Source: Saccoglossus kowalevskii (lineage: Eukaryota > Hemichordata > Enteropneusta > Harrimaniidae). Taken from it: a stretch of DNA of 48,736 bases. A program made the position numbers and the translations under genes. Below the pieces are notes generated by a model, which was not told the DNA's origin, made no database searches, and worked only from the letters and a program-made list of their open reading frames with translations. Where the stretch lies: NCBI RefSeq assembly GCF_000003605.2, contig NW_003120936.1, positions 77,008-125,743 of the forward strand. Reading direction: 5' to 3'. Shown piece after piece: positions 46,447 to 48,736 of the stretch (position 1 is the first letter of the stretch; every line of letters begins with the position of its first letter).

Positions 46447-47601
46447 GTTTTGTTAAAGATTTGTTTTATTAAGTCCAATATGGGGTTAACAGGTACCTGA
46501 CCACTGACGTTTATCCATAAAATAAATAGTCCATACTGAGGTATATCAATAATTTGACAACAAAGATATCACTGAGTTTCTTTGAAAGTTCAAAAAAAAA
46601 TACACTGTATATTTAAAATCAAATTGAACCAAATGTTTGTGCCCACTGTTCCCACCATTCACAATTCCAACTTATTGGAAGAACTCTAGGACTATTTAAG
46701 ACACCATTCCAATGTTGTGAATGCTGAGAAAAAACAACACATTGTGGACACTTCAGACATAACAGATCTACAAGAAAAGAGTGCTCTGGTCGGTCTAAAT
46801 AATGATGTTTTAACTGTGGGAAAGCAAATTAAATTTTAATTTTTTTTATTGTACAAACACAAACTTTAGGCACGCTAAATGTTAAACAGCATCAAGTCCA
46901 CACATGTTCAGACTGGCTTTCAGCCTGTGCCAAAAAGGTGTTCCTGGCAATTCTTAAGCTGGCAAAAGGATTATCGCCATTGTGTTCAGAGAGAAACCTT
47001 AACTGGACCCACTGGTTTGTTTCATGTCACAAACTGCTATTTTTTCATTCAATTAAAACAAGAGTTAATCAGAGCCAGTGGTTCAGGTGATATACGTTCT
47101 TAAAAAAAATCTCCCAAAGAATCTTTAATTAGATGTACTTGCATGGAAATCACAATGCATTTAATTTTATTGAATTTACAGACATGTACTGTAAAAACAA
47201 ATTATTGCGTTATAATGTTGAACAAAATACAAGATTTGTAGAAATAATATAGACCACGTATATAAGTACATGTAGGTAATTTGAAATAAAAAGAATTGAC
47301 AAAGTGAACAGGTACATTAAGTATGGATGGCCCTTATGTTTATTCCCAGTTTTCTGTATTTGTACAGCCATATAATGCCTTATTCCCGTAAGTAAGCACA
47401 GTACTGTTTCACAATGGTAATATTTGCAATCTATTGTTTTTTTTATGAATTCTTTCCATGCTTTTCACGCTGAGAATGGTTTGGGTCCAACAAGGTTTTT
47501 GTCACATACTAGTCGACATTGGCCAACAATTTTTCTATGACTGATGTTTTAGACCAAAACTTCACACAACAACTTTGACAATTTGATCATATGGTCTATT
47601 G
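46444..47601. other. Intergenic, nothing recognised
   Basis: AT-rich DNA between the microsatellite and the satellite array. A 74-codon open frame at 46879-47103 has no recognisable motif. Confidence 0.5.
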
Positions 47602-48736
47602 CTGGGCATTACAATTATGTTTGCATCATATGGCATTACAATTATGTTTTCGCCGTGTGGCATTACAATTATGTTTGCATCATGTTGCATTACAATTATG
47701 TTTGCATCATGTGGCATTACCATTATTTTTTCATCGTGTGGCACAACAATTATGTTTGCATTGTGTGGCATCACAATTATGTTTGCATCATGTGGCATTA
47801 CAATTATGTTTGCATCTTGTGGCATTACCATTATTTTTGCATCGTGTGGCACAACAATTATGTTTGCATTGTGTGGCATTACAATTATGTTTTGCATCAT
47901 GTGGCATTACAATTATGTTTGCATCGTGTGGCATCACAATTATGTTTGCATCGTGTGGCATTACAATTATGTTTTGCGTCATGTGGCATTACAATTATGT
48001 TTTGCGTCATGTGGCATTACAATTATGTTTGCATCATGTGGCATCACAATTATGTTTGCATCATGTGGCATTACAATTATGTTTGCATTGTGTGCCATTA
48101 CAATTATGTTTGCATTGTGTGGTATTACAATTATGTTTTGCATCATGTGGCATTACAATTATGTTTGCATCATGTGGCATTACAATTATGTTTGCATCAA
48201 GTGGCATTACAATTATGTTTGCATCATGTGGCATTACAATTATGTTTGCATCATGTGGCATTACCATTATTTTTGCATCGTGTGGCACAACAATTATGTT
48301 TGCATCATGTGGCATTACAATTATGTTTGCATCTTGTGGCATTACCATTATTTTTGCATCGTGTGGCATTACAATTATGTTTGCATTGTGTGGTATTACA
48401 ATTATGTTTGCATTGTGTGGCATTACAATTATGTTTGCATCATGTGGCATTACAATTATGTTTTGCATCATGTGGCATTACAATTATGTTTGCATCGTGT
48501 GGCATTACAATTATGTTTGCATCATGTGGCATTACAATTATTTTTGCATCGTGTGGCACAACAATTATGTTTGCATTGTGTGGCATCACAATTATGTTTG
48601 CATCATGTGGCATTACAATTATGTTTGCATCATGTGGCATTACCATTATTTTTGCATCGTGTGGCACAACAATTATGTGTGCATTGTGTGGCATTACAAT
48701 TATGTTTTGCATCATGTGGCATTACAATTATGTTTG
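47602..48736. repeat. 27-bp tandem satellite array (continues past right edge)
   Basis: About 42 units of a 27-bp repeat, typical unit TTTGCATCATGTGGCATTAC followed by AATTATG. Six units carry one extra T (TTTTGCATC) and are 28 bp. Unit variants with CATCGTGTGGCACAAC recur at 47733, 47841, 48277, 48548 and 48656. The spacings of 108, 436, 271 and 108 bp equal 4, 16, 10 and 4 units once the 28-bp units are counted, so a four-unit higher-order structure is likely. Since 27 is divisible by three, the minus strand stays open and reads IIVMPHDAN repeatedly; this is a by-product of the repeat and not a gene. There are no spacers, so it is not a CRISPR array. Confidence 0.98.

Noticed and set aside
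47562-48715. Minus-strand open frames repeating IIVMPHDAN
   Set aside because: They follow from a 27-bp satellite whose length is a multiple of three, and they break at each 28-bp unit.
47602-48736. Possible CRISPR array
   Set aside because: Units are contiguous without unique spacers and the context is an animal genome.

Overview
This is a stretch of an animal nuclear genome in draft assembly form, with two runs of N at 10013-10628 and 22432-22865. It is AT-rich and intron-rich, with GT-AG splice sites, CpG-rich promoter patches and many decayed mobile elements. The proteins (orthologues of vertebrate APPBP2, FBXO34/46 and UBE2L3) and the repeat load (a Penelope-like GIY-YIG remnant, LINE remnant, MITEs, elements with tandem cores) suggest a marine invertebrate. 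The sequence alone does not fix the phylum.

Four protein-coding genes are supported. (1) APPBP2 on the minus strand: exons 1-4 lie at 7706-7846, 4924-5012, 3696-3850 and 427-550, and the gene runs off the left edge. (2) An FBXO34/FBXO46-like F-box protein on the minus strand, with its whole 443-residue coding region in one exon (18505-19836). (3) UBE2L3 (UBCH7) on the plus strand, four coding exons from 20690 to 26441, complete at 155 residues; it is head-to-head with the F-box gene. (4) A membrane-anchored dynamin/EHD-like GTPase on the minus strand, ten coding exons from 39568 down to 31043, with an unresolved N-terminus. I recognise its domains but not a named vertebrate orthologue.

Region by region: 1-7850 is APPBP2 with large introns holding two dispersed repeats; 7850-10012 is its promoter and upstream flank; 10013-10628 is a gap; 10629-10998 is a retroelement endonuclease remnant; 11850-12230 is a CpG-rich foldback element; 14015-15902 has two copies of an element with a tandem-repeat core; 16000-18504 is the 3' flank of the F-box gene; 19837-20689 is the shared promoter; 20690-28100 is UBE2L3 with introns and probable 3' UTR; 28100-31042 is convergent intergenic DNA; 31043-39568 is the GTPase gene; 39569-47600 is its upstream flank with MITE, SINE-like and LINE fragments; 47602-48736 is a 27-bp satellite that continues past the right edge.

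Three of the four genes belong to the ubiquitin pathway: a CUL2-type substrate receptor (APPBP2), an SCF-type receptor (F-box) and an E2 that serves RBR and HECT ligases. The neighbourhood may be chance. No defence system, CRISPR array, operon or RNA gene was found. The least described items are the transmembrane GTPase and the families of elements with tandem cores or inverted termini.
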